64,000 nt of DNA from Occultella aeris (GTDB taxonomy: Bacteria > Actinomycetota > Actinomycetes > Actinomycetales > Beutenbergiaceae), in assembly GCF_902703175.1 (NCBI RefSeq), contig NZ_CACRYJ010000032.1, forward strand, positions 1 through 64,000, written 5' to 3'. Position numbers and translations under genes: made by a program. Positions 1-9,395 of the stretch are shown one piece after another. Numbering within the stretch: the first letter of the stretch is position 1; the number at the start of each line of letters is the position of its first letter. The notes below the pieces were generated by a model, which saw only the letters and a program-made list of their open reading frames with translations, was not told where the DNA came from and made no database searches.

Positions 1-37
1 CCCTGGATCGCCCCACCGCAGCACAGGTCGGAGCGTC

Positions 38-82
38 AGTGGGGCGATTCCGACGCACTGGGTGCCTCGGAATCGCACCACT
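38..82. repeat. REP-like 45-bp palindromic element, left copy
   Basis: Two 16-base arms (38-53 and 67-82) pair with a single mismatch around a 13-base loop. The right arm reads TCGGAATCGCACCACT. A second copy of the same length, loop included, occurs at 63876-63920 in the opposite orientation. The element is intergenic and could form a strong hairpin in RNA. It may be a dispersed extragenic palindrome or a terminator-type element. Confidence 0.7.
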
Positions 83-180
83 ACGGCCCAGGCATGGGAC
101 GGTCCGAAGGGACCACGCGGGGCGACGCGCCTGCACGCTCCTGCCCGCTCCGCGCTCCCCGCCCACCGGCCCACTGTTGA

Positions 181-219
181 GGTGCGACTCCGACGTACCG
201 CGTGCGTCGGAACCACACC
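181..219. repeat. Degenerate relative of the REP-like palindrome
   Basis: GGTGCGACTCCGACG (181-195) pairs imperfectly with CGTCGGAACCACACC (205-219). The motif TTCCGACGCAC, read on the minus strand, is shared with the 38-82 element. It lies between that element and the LuxR-type gene and looks like a diverged copy. Confidence 0.45.
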
Positions 220-249
220 GATCCCGCGGATTTGACTGCGACGGTTCCC

Positions 250-255
250 TAGACT
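250..255 (+). promoter_or_regulatory. Candidate -10 box for a leaderless transcript
   Basis: TAGACT fits the actinobacterial TANNNT -10 pattern and ends six bases before the GTG start of the LuxR-type gene. No Shine-Dalgarno sequence fits in that space, so transcription probably starts at the initiation codon. Confidence 0.4.
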
Positions 256-261
256 TGAGCG

Positions 262-2982
262 GTGACGCTCCTCGGCCGGGCCGCCGAGCAGGAGACGGTG
301 TCCCGCCTCCTCGCCTCGGCGCGCCTGGGCAGCGGCGGGGTGCTGACGATCATCGGCGAACCCGGGGTCGGCAAGACGTCGCTGCTCACCGAGGCACTCG
401 CCGGCGTCCCGCCCGGCGACGTCCGCGTGCTCCGGGCCACGCCCGCCGAGGCCGAGGGGAACCTCCCGTTCGCGGCGCTGCACGCCCTGGTGCTACCAGC
501 GCTGCCGCTCCTCGACGACATCCCGGCCCCGCAGGCAGCGGCCCTAGGGACCGCGCTGAGCCTGCGGCACGGTGGCGGCCCGGACCGGTTCGCCATCGGC
601 GCTGCGACACTGAGCCTGCTCTCCCGCTTCGCCGAGGACGGGCCGGTCGTCGTGGTGCTCGACGACGTGCAGTGGGCGGACCAGCCCTCCGTCGACGCCG
701 TCGCGTTCGCGGCACGCCGGGTGCGCAACGACCCGATCGCGATCCTGATCGCGGGACGCAGCACCGAGGTGCCGGAGCCGGTGCGGGGCCTGCCCACGAT
801 CGAGCTCGGTGGCCTGTCCCCCGAGGCCGCGGAACAGCTGCTGGACGAGGCGTTCGGCTCGGCGGGTCGGCGTCGCGACGCCGACGGTCTGTACCGCTCG
901 ACGGGCGGGAACCCGCTGGCACTCCTTGAACTGGCCGGCGAGCCGGATGCGGCCGACGACGCCGGCGCCGGCCTGCCGCGGACCCTGCCCGACCGGCTGC
1001 AGCGCACCTTCGCCCGACGTCTGGACGCGCTCACCCCGGACGAGCGCACCGTCGCGATGGTGGCCGCGATGGCCGGTGACGACCTTCGGCTCACCCGCGC
1101 GGCCTGCGGTCGTCTCGGCGTCGACCCCGCCGGACTGGACGGTGCCGCCGGAGCCGGCCTGATCGCCATCGACGGCGGTCATGTGAGGTTCCGGCATCCG
1201 CTCCTGCGCGCGGCCGCCTACGGCTCCGCGCGCCCCGACCTGCGGCGACGGGCACACCTCGCCCTCGCCGACGAACTCGCCGGGGTGGACGCCGACCGGC
1301 ACGCCTGGCACCTCGCCGCCGCCACGACCAGCCTCGACGAGTCCGTGGCCGCGCTCCTGGCCGCACTCGGCGATCGGGCGGGAGTGCGCACCGCGTTCAC
1401 GGTCGCCTCCACTGCCTTCGAGCGGGCGGCGCGGTTGAGCCCGGATCGCGGTGACAGCCACGAGCGGCTGATCGCCGCCGCGCACGCGGCGTGGGCCGGC
1501 GGGCAACGCGTTCGGGCCCTCGCCCTGCTCGACGAGGTGGAGCCTCCGAGCGGACCCGCGACCGCGACCGGCACCGAGCTGCGGGCCACCATCGCGGTGC
1601 GCTCGGGCTCTGCGCGCGAAGGCCTTGGCCTCCTCGAGCGCGCGGCCGAGCTCGCCGACCCCGACCAGCGCGTCCTGATCCTGGCCCAGGCCTGGCACGC
1701 CTGCATGTACCTCGCCGACACCGGCGCCATGCGGCGGATCGACGCGCGCCTCGCCGCCGCCCTGCCGTTCGCGACGGACCCCGTGGCCCGCGCCGTCGGG
1801 CTGGCCGCGTCCGGAACCGCGGGGGTGCTGCTCGGCCGGGACAGCACGGTCCTGCTCAGGGACGCCGTGTCACAGCTGGCCGACCACGTCGACCCGCTCG
1901 CGCACCCGGCGGCACTTCCGTGGCTGCTGCTGGCGCCGCTGTTCCTACGGGACGCCGACGGCGGCGGCGAGCTGCGCAGCCTCGTGGACCGGGTGCGGGC
2001 CCGGGTCGGTGTCGGAGCACTGCCGAACCTGCTCTTCCACGTGGCCCGCGACCAGGCGACCACGAACGCCTGGGACCGGGCTGCGGCCAACTACGACGAG
2101 GCGGCCCGGCTGGCCCGGGAGACCGGTCAGGGTGGCGAGCTGGCGATGTCGCTCGCGGGGCTGGCCTGTCTGGAGGCACGCTCCGGTAGGGCCGCACAGT
2201 GCCGCGAGCACGCCGCGGACGCGCTGGCCCGCTGCCAGGAGCGGTCGATCCGCTTCGGCGAGATCTGGTGCGAGCTCGCCGTGGGCGAGCTCGCCCTCTC
2301 CGAGGGCAGGTCCGCCGAGGCCGTGGCGAGGCTCGGTGCCACCGCGGCCCGGCTCGACGAGGACGAGGTCGGCGACCCCGATCTACATCCCGGGCCGGAC
2401 CTGGTCGACGCGCTGCTGCGGACCGGTGACTCCGAGGGCGCGGCAGAGGTGGCCCGCGCCTTCACGGCCGCCGCAGCCGTGAACGGCCGGCCCTGGACCC
2501 TCGCGCGGGCCGACCGCGCGCTCGGCCTGATCGCCGACGACGAGGACTTCGAGGCCCACTTCGCCTCCGCGCTGGCGCACCACCGGCATACCCGGGACGA
2601 GTTCGAGACGGCGCGGACCCACCTGACGTACGGGATGCGGCTGCGCCGGGCCGGGCGCCGGGTCGACGCCCGCACGCCCCTGCGAGCGGCACTGGCGTCG
2701 TTCGACGAGCTGGGCGCACGGATCTGGGCGGCGAACACCCGGACCGAGCTGGAGGCGACCGGGGAGCACGTGCCGCCGCGCGAGGCCGCCGGCCCCGGCG
2801 CCCTCACCCCCCAGGAACTCCAGGTGTGCCTGCTCCTGGCCGAGGGCCGGACCACCCGGGAGGCCGCGGCCGCCCTCTTCCTGAGCCCGAAGACGATCGA
2901 GTACCACCTGCGCAAGGCCTACACGAAGCTCGCGATCCACTCCCGCGACGAGCTCGCCACGGCCCTGCGCGACGCCGGCTGA
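262..2982 (+). CDS. LuxR-family AAA (LAL-type) transcriptional regulator
   Basis: This 906-residue cytoplasmic regulator has the layout of the large ATP-binding LuxR (LAL) family. An N-terminal NTPase carries Walker A GEPGVGKTS at residues 32-40 and a Walker B VVVVLDD ending near residue 135. A long helical, TPR-like middle follows. The C-terminal LuxR helix-turn-helix lies around residues 845-900 and includes LTPQELQV and LSPKTIEYHLRKAY. Family members couple nucleotide and ligand sensing to transcription activation; the ligand here is unknown. The GTG start has no Shine-Dalgarno sequence but sits six bases after a TAGACT box, suggesting a leaderless message. The gene stands alone, convergent with the following acetyltransferase gene. 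Confidence 0.9.
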   Translation: MTLLGRAAEQETVSRLLASARLGSGGVLTIIGEPGVGKTSLLTEALAGVPPGDVRVLRATPAEAEGNLPFAALHALVLPALPLLDDIPAPQAAALGTALSLRHGGGPDRFAIGAATLSLLSRFAEDGPVVVVLDDVQWADQPSVDAVAFAARRVRNDPIAILIAGRSTEVPEPVRGLPTIELGGLSPEAAEQLLDEAFGSAGRRRDADGLYRSTGGNPLALLELAGEPDAADDAGAGLPRTLPDRLQRTFARRLDALTPDERTVAMVAAMAGDDLRLTRAACGRLGVDPAGLDGAAGAGLIAIDGGHVRFRHPLLRAAAYGSARPDLRRRAHLALADELAGVDADRHAWHLAAATTSLDESVAALLAALGDRAGVRTAFTVASTAFERAARLSPDRGDSHERLIAAAHAAWAGGQRVRALALLDEVEPPSGPATATGTELRATIAVRSGSAREGLGLLERAAELADPDQRVLILAQAWHACMYLADTGAMRRIDARLAAALPFATDPVARAVGLAASGTAGVLLGRDSTVLLRDAVSQLADHVDPLAHPAALPWLLLAPLFLRDADGGGELRSLVDRVRARVGVGALPNLLFHVARDQATTNAWDRAAANYDEAARLARETGQGGELAMSLAGLACLEARSGRAAQCREHAADALARCQERSIRFGEIWCELAVGELALSEGRSAEAVARLGATAARLDEDEVGDPDLHPGPDLVDALLRTGDSEGAAEVARAFTAAAAVNGRPWTLARADRALGLIADDEDFEAHFASALAHHRHTRDEFETARTHLTYGMRLRRAGRRVDARTPLRAALASFDELGARIWAANTRTELEATGEHVPPREAAGPGALTPQELQVCLLLAEGRTTREAAAALFLSPKTIEYHLRKAYTKLAIHSRDELATALRDAG

Positions 2983-3028
2983 GGCGTCTCGGACCCACCG
3001 GTGGAACAAGCCGGCACCGACAGCCGAA

Positions 3029-3457
3029 TCACGCCGGGCCGGTCAGGTGGATCAGGCCGGCGGGAGTGGCGCGGAACCCGCACACCTCGAGGTAGAACTC
3101 CGCCAGGGTCGGCTCGAAGTCCACGAAGAGCCACTCGCACCCCGCTGCTCGTGCCTCCTCGACCGCGCGGCGCACCACCTCGGTGCCGAGCCCTTGCCGC
3201 TGGTGGGTGGGTCGAGTCTTGGTGTCGATCAGGAAGGCGTGGTCACCGCCGTCCCAGGCCACGTTGACGAACCCGACGAGCTGACCGGCCCCGGATCGAG
3301 CGGTCACCCAGCCCAGCGAGTGTGCGCGCACCCGGTCCCACCACCCGGCCTCGGGCGAGCCGCCGTGTGATCTGGTGAGCTCGACGAGCTCGTCGTCGGA
3401 CACAGGTGCCCGCCACTCGATCTGCACGTCCGGGCTCGCCATCGGAGGAGTCACCAT
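3029..3457 (-). CDS. GNAT-family N-acetyltransferase
   Basis: This 142-residue protein has the size and order of a single GNAT domain. The core beta strands include LVGFVNVAWDGG and HAFLIDTKTRP. They are followed by the acetyl-CoA loop THQRQGLGTEVVRRAVEEA, which matches the family Q/RxxGxG/A signature, and a C-terminal FYLEVCGFR segment. The open frame extends much further upstream, but homology begins around MASPDVQIEW. I chose the ATG at 3457 because a purine-rich GGTGGTGGG precedes it; the in-frame ATG at 3442 is an alternative. The acceptor substrate cannot be told from sequence. It ends convergently with the LuxR-type gene. Confidence 0.85.
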   Translation of the reverse strand: MVTPPMASPDVQIEWRAPVSDDELVELTRSHGGSPEAGWWDRVRAHSLGWVTARSGAGQLVGFVNVAWDGGDHAFLIDTKTRPTHQRQGLGTEVVRRAVEEARAAGCEWLFVDFEPTLAEFYLEVCGFRATPAGLIHLTGPA

Positions 3458-3507
3458 CCCACCACCCTGCCCAAGGACGGTGGACAGCGCGAACCGGGGC
3501 CGCCGTC

Positions 3508-4728
3508 CTACCGCGCCTGGGGGAGGTGGGCGACGAGCACCGGCCCGGATGACCGCACCCGGAGCGGGCCGTCCGCGTCGGAGACGAACGCGCTCTGCCC
3601 CGTCGAGAGGGTCATTCCGCCGGCGTCCGTGGTCAGCGAGACGGTCGCGCGGCCGCCCGGGCCGGCGTCGGCCTCCGGCGACCACCGATGCAGGCACACC
3701 ACCAGACGCGGCCCGTGCGCGGGTCCGGGCACCGGCCCGGGTGCGCCCGGCGACGCCCACAACCCCAGATCACCCGCGGGCGACGCGAACACGGCAGCGA
3801 CGCCGTCGGGCACTGACTCGAGCCGTGACGGCTCGCCGACGGTCAGGCCGGCGATCCGCAGCACCTGCCGCAGGTCCACGTGCTCCAGGCTCAGGCCCGC
3901 GCGCACCACGTTTCCGGAGGACGCCGTCAGTTCCAGGCCCATCCCGCTCAGGTAGCCGTGGATCATCCCGGGCGGCAGGTACCGGACCTCGCCGGGCTCC
4001 ATCCGGACCTGGTTCAGCAGCAGAGCCAGGACCACCCCGACGTCACCGGGGTGGTGTTCGGCGAGCAGGGTGACGAGGCCTGCATCGGGATGCTCGGGGT
4101 GTTCCTGGGCGGCCCGCGCGAGACCCTCGGCGATCTGCCGCTGCTTCGTCGCACTCGACGCGAGCAGCGTGGTGAGCGCGTAGAGCAGCTCGTCGCCGGG
4201 CCCCGCCTGCGTCAACGCGGAGGCGATCGGGGCCAGGATCGACAGGTCCCAGCCGGCCAGCGACGCCCGGATCGCCGGCACCGGCCGGAACCCGGCGAGC
4301 ATCTGCACACCTGAGAACGCGTGGATCAGTCCCGGGCGGGCGGAGTCGTCCGGGTAGAGGCGCTGTGGGGCGTAGGCATCGACGCTGGCCGCCTCCTCGC
4401 GGGCGTGGCCGACCCGTGCCTGGGTGGCGTCGGGGCACACCTGCAGCGGCAGCGGCGCCGTGGTGGCGAGCAGGCGCGCCTCGAACGGCAGCCGGCGGCC
4501 GCCGTCCCGGGTGGCCGCGTCCCCGAGCGTCGCGGCCGGGTGCGCCGCGACGAACCGGTCCAGCCGGACCGCATGGCCTCCCTCGATGAGCTGCGAGGAC
4601 TCCTCACCGTGGGCACCGATCCGCACCTCGGCGAGCGGGTGCCCGTCCGTCGGCACGCCGAGCAGGCGCTGGAGCAGGTCCCCGGAGCCCCAGCGGTAGC
4701 GCAGCAGCGGATTGGTGAGCAGGTGCAC
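3508..4728 (-). CDS. manA: Mannose-6-phosphate isomerase-like protein, metal site altered
   Basis: This 406-residue protein aligns along its length with type I phosphomannose isomerases, which interconvert fructose-6-P and mannose-6-P and feed GDP-mannose synthesis. Conserved landmarks are the N-terminal TNPLLRYRWGS, the QV-P segment at 96-99, H257 in MIHGYLSG and R276 in SGNVVRAGL. Two of the four expected zinc ligands are changed. The family QxH histidine is Cys98. The glutamate of the family HKPE motif is Gly133, in ARPGLIHAF. The enzyme may therefore be inactive, use a different metal site, or have another role. The GTG start lies 12 bases after the upstream gene's stop, so the two genes are probably translationally coupled. 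Confidence 0.75.
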   Translation of the reverse strand: MHLLTNPLLRYRWGSGDLLQRLLGVPTDGHPLAEVRIGAHGEESSQLIEGGHAVRLDRFVAAHPAATLGDAATRDGGRRLPFEARLLATTAPLPLQVCPDATQARVGHAREEAASVDAYAPQRLYPDDSARPGLIHAFSGVQMLAGFRPVPAIRASLAGWDLSILAPIASALTQAGPGDELLYALTTLLASSATKQRQIAEGLARAAQEHPEHPDAGLVTLLAEHHPGDVGVVLALLLNQVRMEPGEVRYLPPGMIHGYLSGMGLELTASSGNVVRAGLSLEHVDLRQVLRIAGLTVGEPSRLESVPDGVAAVFASPAGDLGLWASPGAPGPVPGPAHGPRLVVCLHRWSPEADAGPGGRATVSLTTDAGGMTLSTGQSAFVSDADGPLRVRSSGPVLVAHLPQAR

Positions 4729-4740
4729 GGCGAGGCAGGC

Positions 4741-5676
4741 TCAGCGGACTTCGTGCAGGACCTGGGCGTCGCGGATGTACATGCCGGCCGCTGCGAGCCG
4801 TTCCGCGGTGGCGTTCGCGTCCACGTGCGCACCGACGGTGGCGCCGCCGCCCATCGGGACCACCGAGTGCAGGATCGTGTCGGCGTAGACGTGCACGAGG
4901 TTGAAGGCCTGCGCGCCGTCGCGGCCGCGGGTGCCGCGGTCCGGGGTCTGCAGGTCCTGGGTGTAGCAGGTGGCCGACGCCACCGATACCGGGATCCCGG
5001 CGAACGTCGACGTGGACGAGTAGTGGTAGTGCCCGGCCAGGATGGCGCGCACGTCCGTGCCGGTCAGGACCGCGGCGAGCGCGTCCTGGTCGCGCAGCTC
5101 GAACGTGACGAGCAGGTCCATCACGCACGGCGCAGGCGGGTGGTGCAGGGCGAGGACGGTGCCCTCCGGAGCGGGCTCGGCGAGCACCCCGGCCAGCCAC
5201 TCGAGCTGGGCCGGGGTGATCTCACCGTAGTGACGACCGGGCACCGTGGAGTCGAGGACGACGATGCGCAGCCCGCCGAGCATGACCACCCGGTCGTAGG
5301 GCTCGGTCAGGTCGGCATCAGATCCGTCGGCCGGTGCGTCCAGGAGGGTGCGCCGCATGGTGGCGCGGTCGTCGTGGTTGCCCATCACCCAGATCAGTTC
5401 GGCGCCGAGGCGCTCGGCCACCGGCGCCACGATCCCGCGCAGGATCCGGTATGCCTCCTCCTCGCCCCGGTCCGCGAGGTCCCCGGTGAAGATCAGCGCC
5501 TCCGGGCGCATGTTGGTGGCCTCCAGGTCCGCGAGCAGTGCCTCAAGGTGGTCACGCATCGGGGCCACGCCGTGCAGCAGCTCGCCCTCGGGCAGGAGGT
5601 GGGTGTCGGACAGGTGCACCAGCACGTGGTTCGGGTGCGGGTACTCGGCGGCGCGCAGAGGCAATGAGGAGGTCAC
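4741..5676 (-). CDS. Calcineurin-like metallophosphoesterase (CpdA/Icc-like cyclic nucleotide phosphodiesterase)
   Basis: The complete metallophosphoesterase motif series is present: [30 protein letters not shown] and AGHYHYSS. These are the binuclear metal ligands of the CpdA/Icc class, which hydrolyses 3',5'-cAMP or related phosphodiesters in the cytoplasm. The open frame begins at a GTG at 5721. Actinobacterial relatives start close to the LPLRAAEY segment, so I prefer the in-frame GTG at 5676; neither has a strong Shine-Dalgarno. It is upstream of and coupled to the ManA-like gene. The actual substrate is an inference from family. Confidence 0.8.
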   Translation of the reverse strand: MTSSLPLRAAEYPHPNHVLVHLSDTHLLPEGELLHGVAPMRDHLEALLADLEATNMRPEALIFTGDLADRGEEEAYRILRGIVAPVAERLGAELIWVMGNHDDRATMRRTLLDAPADGSDADLTEPYDRVVMLGGLRIVVLDSTVPGRHYGEITPAQLEWLAGVLAEPAPEGTVLALHHPPAPCVMDLLVTFELRDQDALAAVLTGTDVRAILAGHYHYSSTSTFAGIPVSVASATCYTQDLQTPDRGTRGRDGAQAFNLVHVYADTILHSVVPMGGGATVGAHVDANATAERLAAAGMYIRDAQVLHEVR

Positions 5677-5785
5677 GGTTCCGAGTGTGGTGCACCCGTC
5701 GAACCGCGAGTTGAACGACACGTGAACAGCCTGCTCCGGTACGGGCCGGCGTCGTCTCGTTCGCGCGGCCCGGCCGGGCGCGAAG

Positions 5786-6631
5786 TCAGCCCAGCACGAC
5801 GGCGGCCGCCTGCTCCCAGCGCTCGCGCCAGTCCCCGATCGGCTCGACGCCGATCGCCGTCAGCGCGGTGTGGCCGAGCACGGACCAGGCCGGGCGGGGT
5901 GCTGGGCGCGCGAACGAGGCCGAGTCGGTCGGGGTCACCTTCGCCGGGTCGTGGCCTGCGGAGGCGACGACGGCGCGGGCGAAGTCGAACCAGGACCCGT
6001 GCCCCCCGGAGGTGGCGTGGTAGGTGCCGGTCGGGGCGCCCGCGGCGATCAGCGCGGCGATCAGGCGCGCGACGTCCCCGGTCCAGGTGGGCTGGCCCAC
6101 CTGGTCGTCGACGACGCTGAGCGAGTCCTTCTCGCCGGCGAGGCGGGCCATCGTCGCAGCGAAGTTCGGGCCGTGTGCGCCGTACAGCCACGCCGTCCGC
6201 AGGATCCAGTGCTCGGGCGCTTCGGCACGTACGGCCCACTCCCCCGCGGCCTTCGTGCGTCCGTACGCGGAGCGGGGGGCGATCGGCGCGTCCTCGGCAT
6301 ACGGTTCGCCTGCGTCACCGGCGAACACGTAGTCGGTGGAGATCTGCACGAGCCGGGCGCCGGCCGCCGCGCACGCACGGGCCAGGTTCGCCGGTCCGAC
6401 GGCGTTCGCCGTGAAGGCGTCCGCCTCGGCGGTCTCGGCCGCGTCCACGGCGGTCCAGGCGGCGCAGTTGACCACCAGGTCCGCACCTGCGAGGGCCTCG
6501 GGTGTGATCGGGCCGGCCGTGATGTCCAGCTCGGCCCGCGAGCGCGCCAGCACATCATGCCCCGCGTCGCGCAGGACCGTCACGACGTCCGTGCCGAGCA
6601 TGCCGGACGCGCCGGTGACCAGGATCTGCAC
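5786..6631 (-). CDS. rmlD: dTDP-4-dehydrorhamnose reductase
   Basis: This 281-residue SDR-fold reductase performs the last step of dTDP-L-rhamnose synthesis, reducing dTDP-4-keto-L-rhamnose with NAD(P)H. Visible signatures are the nucleotide loop [21 protein letters not shown], the active-site strand STDYVFAGD and the catalytic YGRTKAAGE (YxxxK). The GTG start at 6631 is chosen because GGGAG lies five bases upstream and QILVTGASG follows directly; the longer frame adds unrelated residues. No rmlA, B or C gene lies nearby, so the other pathway steps must be encoded elsewhere. The sugar could serve the polysaccharide locus at 12-27 kb. Confidence 0.88.
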   Translation of the reverse strand: MQILVTGASGMLGTDVVTVLRDAGHDVLARSRAELDITAGPITPEALAGADLVVNCAAWTAVDAAETAEADAFTANAVGPANLARACAAAGARLVQISTDYVFAGDAGEPYAEDAPIAPRSAYGRTKAAGEWAVRAEAPEHWILRTAWLYGAHGPNFAATMARLAGEKDSLSVVDDQVGQPTWTGDVARLIAALIAAGAPTGTYHATSGGHGSWFDFARAVVASAGHDPAKVTPTDSASFARPAPRPAWSVLGHTALTAIGVEPIGDWRERWEQAAAVVLG

Positions 6632-6683
6632 GTGTTCTCCCTCTGTCCGTGCCGGGACAGGTCCGTCGACGGCAGCGTCCACT

Positions 6684-7322
6684 CTATCCGGTCGCCCCGG
6701 TGGGATCGGCGTCCGCGAGGAGCTCGCGCAGGTCCGTGAGCTCCTCGGGCTGGGCCGTGACGATCTGCTCGGCGAGGGCCGCGAGCTCCGGGCTGGTGCC
6801 GGTCGTCAGCACCTCCTCGGCGAGCGCCAGGGTGGCCTCGTGATGGGCGATCATCCCGTTCATGTAGATGACGCTCGCGTCGGAGCCGGTGCCGACGAAC
6901 AGTTCCTGCAGTTCCTCGGGCGTGAGCATCCCGGTGAGCGTGCCGGCTGCCGCGGGGTCGGCGGGCTCCTCGCCCCAGGCGACCAGCAGCAGCTGGAGGT
7001 CCTCGCTCTCGCGGCCCTGAACGTTGCTCAGGGTCCCGGCCAGCGCGAGCACGTCCGCCGGCACTCCGGCCTTGCTGAGGATCGCCTGGTGCATCTGCGA
7101 ACTCTGCGCGTGGTAGGCCCGGATCGCGTTCGCGAAATCGATGTCGGCCTGGTTGCCCGGCTCGGGCTCGGCGGTGGTCTCCTCGGCGCTCGGGCTCGCC
7201 GAGGCCTGTTCACTGGCGGTCTCGGTCGCCGACGGGGACGTGTCGGGCGACGGGTCCGTGCAGCCCACCAGGAGCCCGACGGCGAGGGTGGCGACTGCAC
7301 ACTGGACGAGACGGCGCGTCAT
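6684..7322 (-). CDS. DUF305 family lipoprotein
   Basis: This 212-residue exported lipoprotein starts at an ATG preceded by GAAGGA. Its signal peptide ends in lipobox LLVGC (Cys21). A Ser/Thr/Glu-rich low-complexity linker runs to about residue 60. The DUF305 four-helix, ferritin-like domain follows, with two histidine-rich helices: AYHAQSSQMHQAIL and MNGMIAHHEATLALAEE. DUF305 proteins are often found with metal handling, but their biochemical role is not settled. It lies downstream of a hypothetical gene and shows no metal-resistance neighbours. Confidence 0.85.
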   Translation of the reverse strand: MTRRLVQCAVATLAVGLLVGCTDPSPDTSPSATETASEQASASPSAEETTAEPEPGNQADIDFANAIRAYHAQSSQMHQAILSKAGVPADVLALAGTLSNVQGRESEDLQLLLVAWGEEPADPAAAGTLTGMLTPEELQELFVGTGSDASVIYMNGMIAHHEATLALAEEVLTTGTSPELAALAEQIVTAQPEELTDLRELLADADPTGATG

Positions 7323-7400
7323 GACGGTCCTTCGATTCCCACGCCCCGGTTCGCACGGTGCGTGGGGCAGGCCCACCCTAACGGCCTCCGGCGGGCCGGC

Positions 7401-7781
7401 TCAGTCGACGAGCCGGGAGGAGTCGAGCGAGTCGCTGATGGCGGAACTGATCCGCGCGTAGAGCGCGTCGGCCCCGTGGAGCAGGTCCCGGTACTGGTCG
7501 GGCAGGTCCGCGGGCGCGAACACGGCCAGCTCGGGCCGGCGCGTGACGCGGCCGCGCTTGTTCACGGCCACGCCGACGGCCGTCACCTCGTACCGCCACC
7601 GTGGCTCGTCCAGCGGCCGCCCGGCAGCATCGGTCCCGACCAGGGAGATCGCCTCGATGAGTTCGTCGACGAGGAGTTCGGTACCCCAGCGCGGGTGCGT
7701 CAACCGTTCCCGGAGCTGCTCCGGGAGCGCGTGCACGAACGTCGCCGACGCCCGGACTGTGGTCGCTGGTTCCGCGCTCAT
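7401..7781 (-). CDS. Hypothetical protein, 126 residues
   Basis: I do not recognise a family. The small soluble protein begins MSAEPATTVRASATFVHALP and contains a central RWRYEVTAVGVAVNKRGRV stretch that looks beta-rich. It ends in a helical LYARISSAISDSLDSS segment. The ATG at 7781 is preferred over the longer frame because the upstream part is arginine-rich, out-of-frame-looking sequence; the Shine-Dalgarno is weak. It lies between the DUF305 and VLRF1 genes on the same strand. Confidence 0.6.
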   Translation of the reverse strand: MSAEPATTVRASATFVHALPEQLRERLTHPRWGTELLVDELIEAISLVGTDAAGRPLDEPRWRYEVTAVGVAVNKRGRVTRRPELAVFAPADLPDQYRDLLHGADALYARISSAISDSLDSSRLVD

Positions 7782-7967
7782 CGGATCCGACCCAGCCCTT
7801 CGCACCCGGAGGCGTCCATTACACAGTCCTTCGTCTCGATCGGGCCGGACACGCGCCCCTGCATCGGCCCCACCCGCCACGATACTTGCGTACGGCACCG
7901 TAAGCGCAACCCGAGCCCCACCGGGTTCGTCTGATACCGGGATGATCGGCCCGTGCGGTCCACCCCT

Positions 7968-8660
7968 TCACCCCGCCCCGGGCTCGCGAAGCGTGATCTG
8001 CAGGCCCCGGGAGCGGTCGAGGACGTCGCTCAGCACCCGTAGCCGTGGATCCGGCACGTCGTGGAAGGACCGCCGCGGGAGGTCGGCGAGAACGGTCAGC
8101 CGCGGGTCCTCCAGCACCTGCGCGGCCAGGGCACGGTCGCCGCCGAGGACCAGCCCGCCGGAGTTCGCGCCCGCCGCCGGTAGGACATGCTCGCCGAGGA
8201 TGCGCACGACGTGCCCGACGACGGCGGTGACGAGCTCGTCGGCCTGGTTGCCCCGCCGTCGGGCGAACCGCTGCTGCGACCAGCCGCCCGCGGCCGTGCG
8301 CGACTGCACGTAGCGGGTGCCGCTCTTATGGGCGGTCAGATCGGCGCCGTGCGCCCGCCCGACGGCGTACCCGCCTCGCCGGACCAGGATCAGCACGAGG
8401 TCGGTCGGGCCGTGCGCCCAGCCGGGCACGTCGGCGAGGATGGTGGGTGGCTCACCCGGCCACGCGGTCAGCACTGCTGTGGCGCCGTCCGCACCGAGCA
8501 GCGTGACGCCGTCCGGTGGTCCCGGCAGGTCCGCCACCGCTGCACCGGACCCGCCGCCCAGGACCATCTCGGCGCCGCCGTGCCGCTCGCCGAAGCCGGT
8601 AACCCAGCGCGCCACACGCGCGCCCGGCACCTCGACGCGGCGTTCGGGATGGGCGGGCAC
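7968..8660 (-). CDS. Actinobacterial VLRF1-type peptidyl-tRNA hydrolase
   Basis: This 230-residue protein matches the actinobacterial VLRF1 (acVLRF1) family, relatives of the eukaryotic ribosome-rescue factor Vms1/ANKZF1. The diagnostic segment is GGWSQQRFARRRGNQ at residues 125-139. It contains the conserved glycines, the basic patch that meets the tRNA, and the glutamine expected to act in release of the peptidyl-tRNA ester. It follows a conserved GTRYVQSRTAAG lead-in. Such proteins free nascent chains from stalled large ribosomal subunits. The start is GTG at 8660 with no clear Shine-Dalgarno. Confidence 0.82.
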   Translation of the reverse strand: MPAHPERRVEVPGARVARWVTGFGERHGGAEMVLGGGSGAAVADLPGPPDGVTLLGADGATAVLTAWPGEPPTILADVPGWAHGPTDLVLILVRRGGYAVGRAHGADLTAHKSGTRYVQSRTAAGGWSQQRFARRRGNQADELVTAVVGHVVRILGEHVLPAAGANSGGLVLGGDRALAAQVLEDPRLTVLADLPRRSFHDVPDPRLRVLSDVLDRSRGLQITLREPGAG

Positions 8661-8724
8661 GCACCGATCATGTCAGGTGCCCCGACCTGCCCGGGCAACT
8701 GCCCGCCGTCGGGCCGGGGTGGCG

Positions 8725-9324
8725 TCAGTGGGCGCGGCGGCGCAGCGTCGTGAGCAGTTCCGAGAGCGCCGGGGCGGGGTCGGCGTGCACCGCGTCGGCG
8801 TCGGTGCGGTAGCGGTGCACCCGCAGCCGCCCGTGCACCCTCGTGGCGTCCTCGGTCCACTCCGGGGCCCGGACCAGGTCACCGACGGCGCGTGGGTCCA
8901 CCGCCGTCCGGGTCGCGGTGGTGGCGCCGGAGGCGTCCGTGGTGAGCGTGACGTCGCGCAGCTCGCCGGTGCGGAGCAGCCAGAACTCATGGACCTGGCG
9001 TGAGACGTCCGCGCCGAGGCGTGCGCCCTTGTTGTCGGTGACGAAGTGCTCCTCCACGAGGGCGCCGGTCACGCGCCAGCCGCCGATGGGCTCCCGGCGT
9101 TCCAGGGTCGGGACCAGCACGGACTCGCCGAGTTCGTGCCACCCGAACTGCTCGGCAGCACGCGGTGGCCGGTACTCCTGGGACACCCACTCGTCCTGCG
9201 GCACCCGGGCCGCCTCCAGCTCGTGGGCAACCTTGCGCGCGAACGCGAGCACATGGGTGAACGCGACCGGGTCGTTCGGCTCCGCCGCGGTCAGATCGCT
9301 GGGTTGTTCGACCGTCTCCGACAT
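8725..9324 (-). CDS. Hypothetical protein, 199 residues
   Basis: I do not recognise this family. The ATG at 9324 has a strong AGGAGG five bases upstream and defines the start; the much longer open frame is an artefact of high GC. The product is soluble and acidic at its N-terminus (MSETVEQPSDLTAAEPNDP). A helical stretch at about 20-45 is followed by mixed alpha/beta sequence with ARLGADVSRQVHEFWLLRTG and WTEDATRVHGRLRVHRYRTD. No signal peptide or membrane helix is visible. Confidence 0.7.
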   Translation of the reverse strand: MSETVEQPSDLTAAEPNDPVAFTHVLAFARKVAHELEAARVPQDEWVSQEYRPPRAAEQFGWHELGESVLVPTLERREPIGGWRVTGALVEEHFVTDNKGARLGADVSRQVHEFWLLRTGELRDVTLTTDASGATTATRTAVDPRAVGDLVRAPEWTEDATRVHGRLRVHRYRTDADAVHADPAPALSELLTTLRRRAH

Positions 9325-9395
9325 GACGCCTCCTGCTGTGGTGGCTCCACTTTCGAGTCTCCCACAGGGGCGCCTGCGGCGCAGGTCACTCCTGC

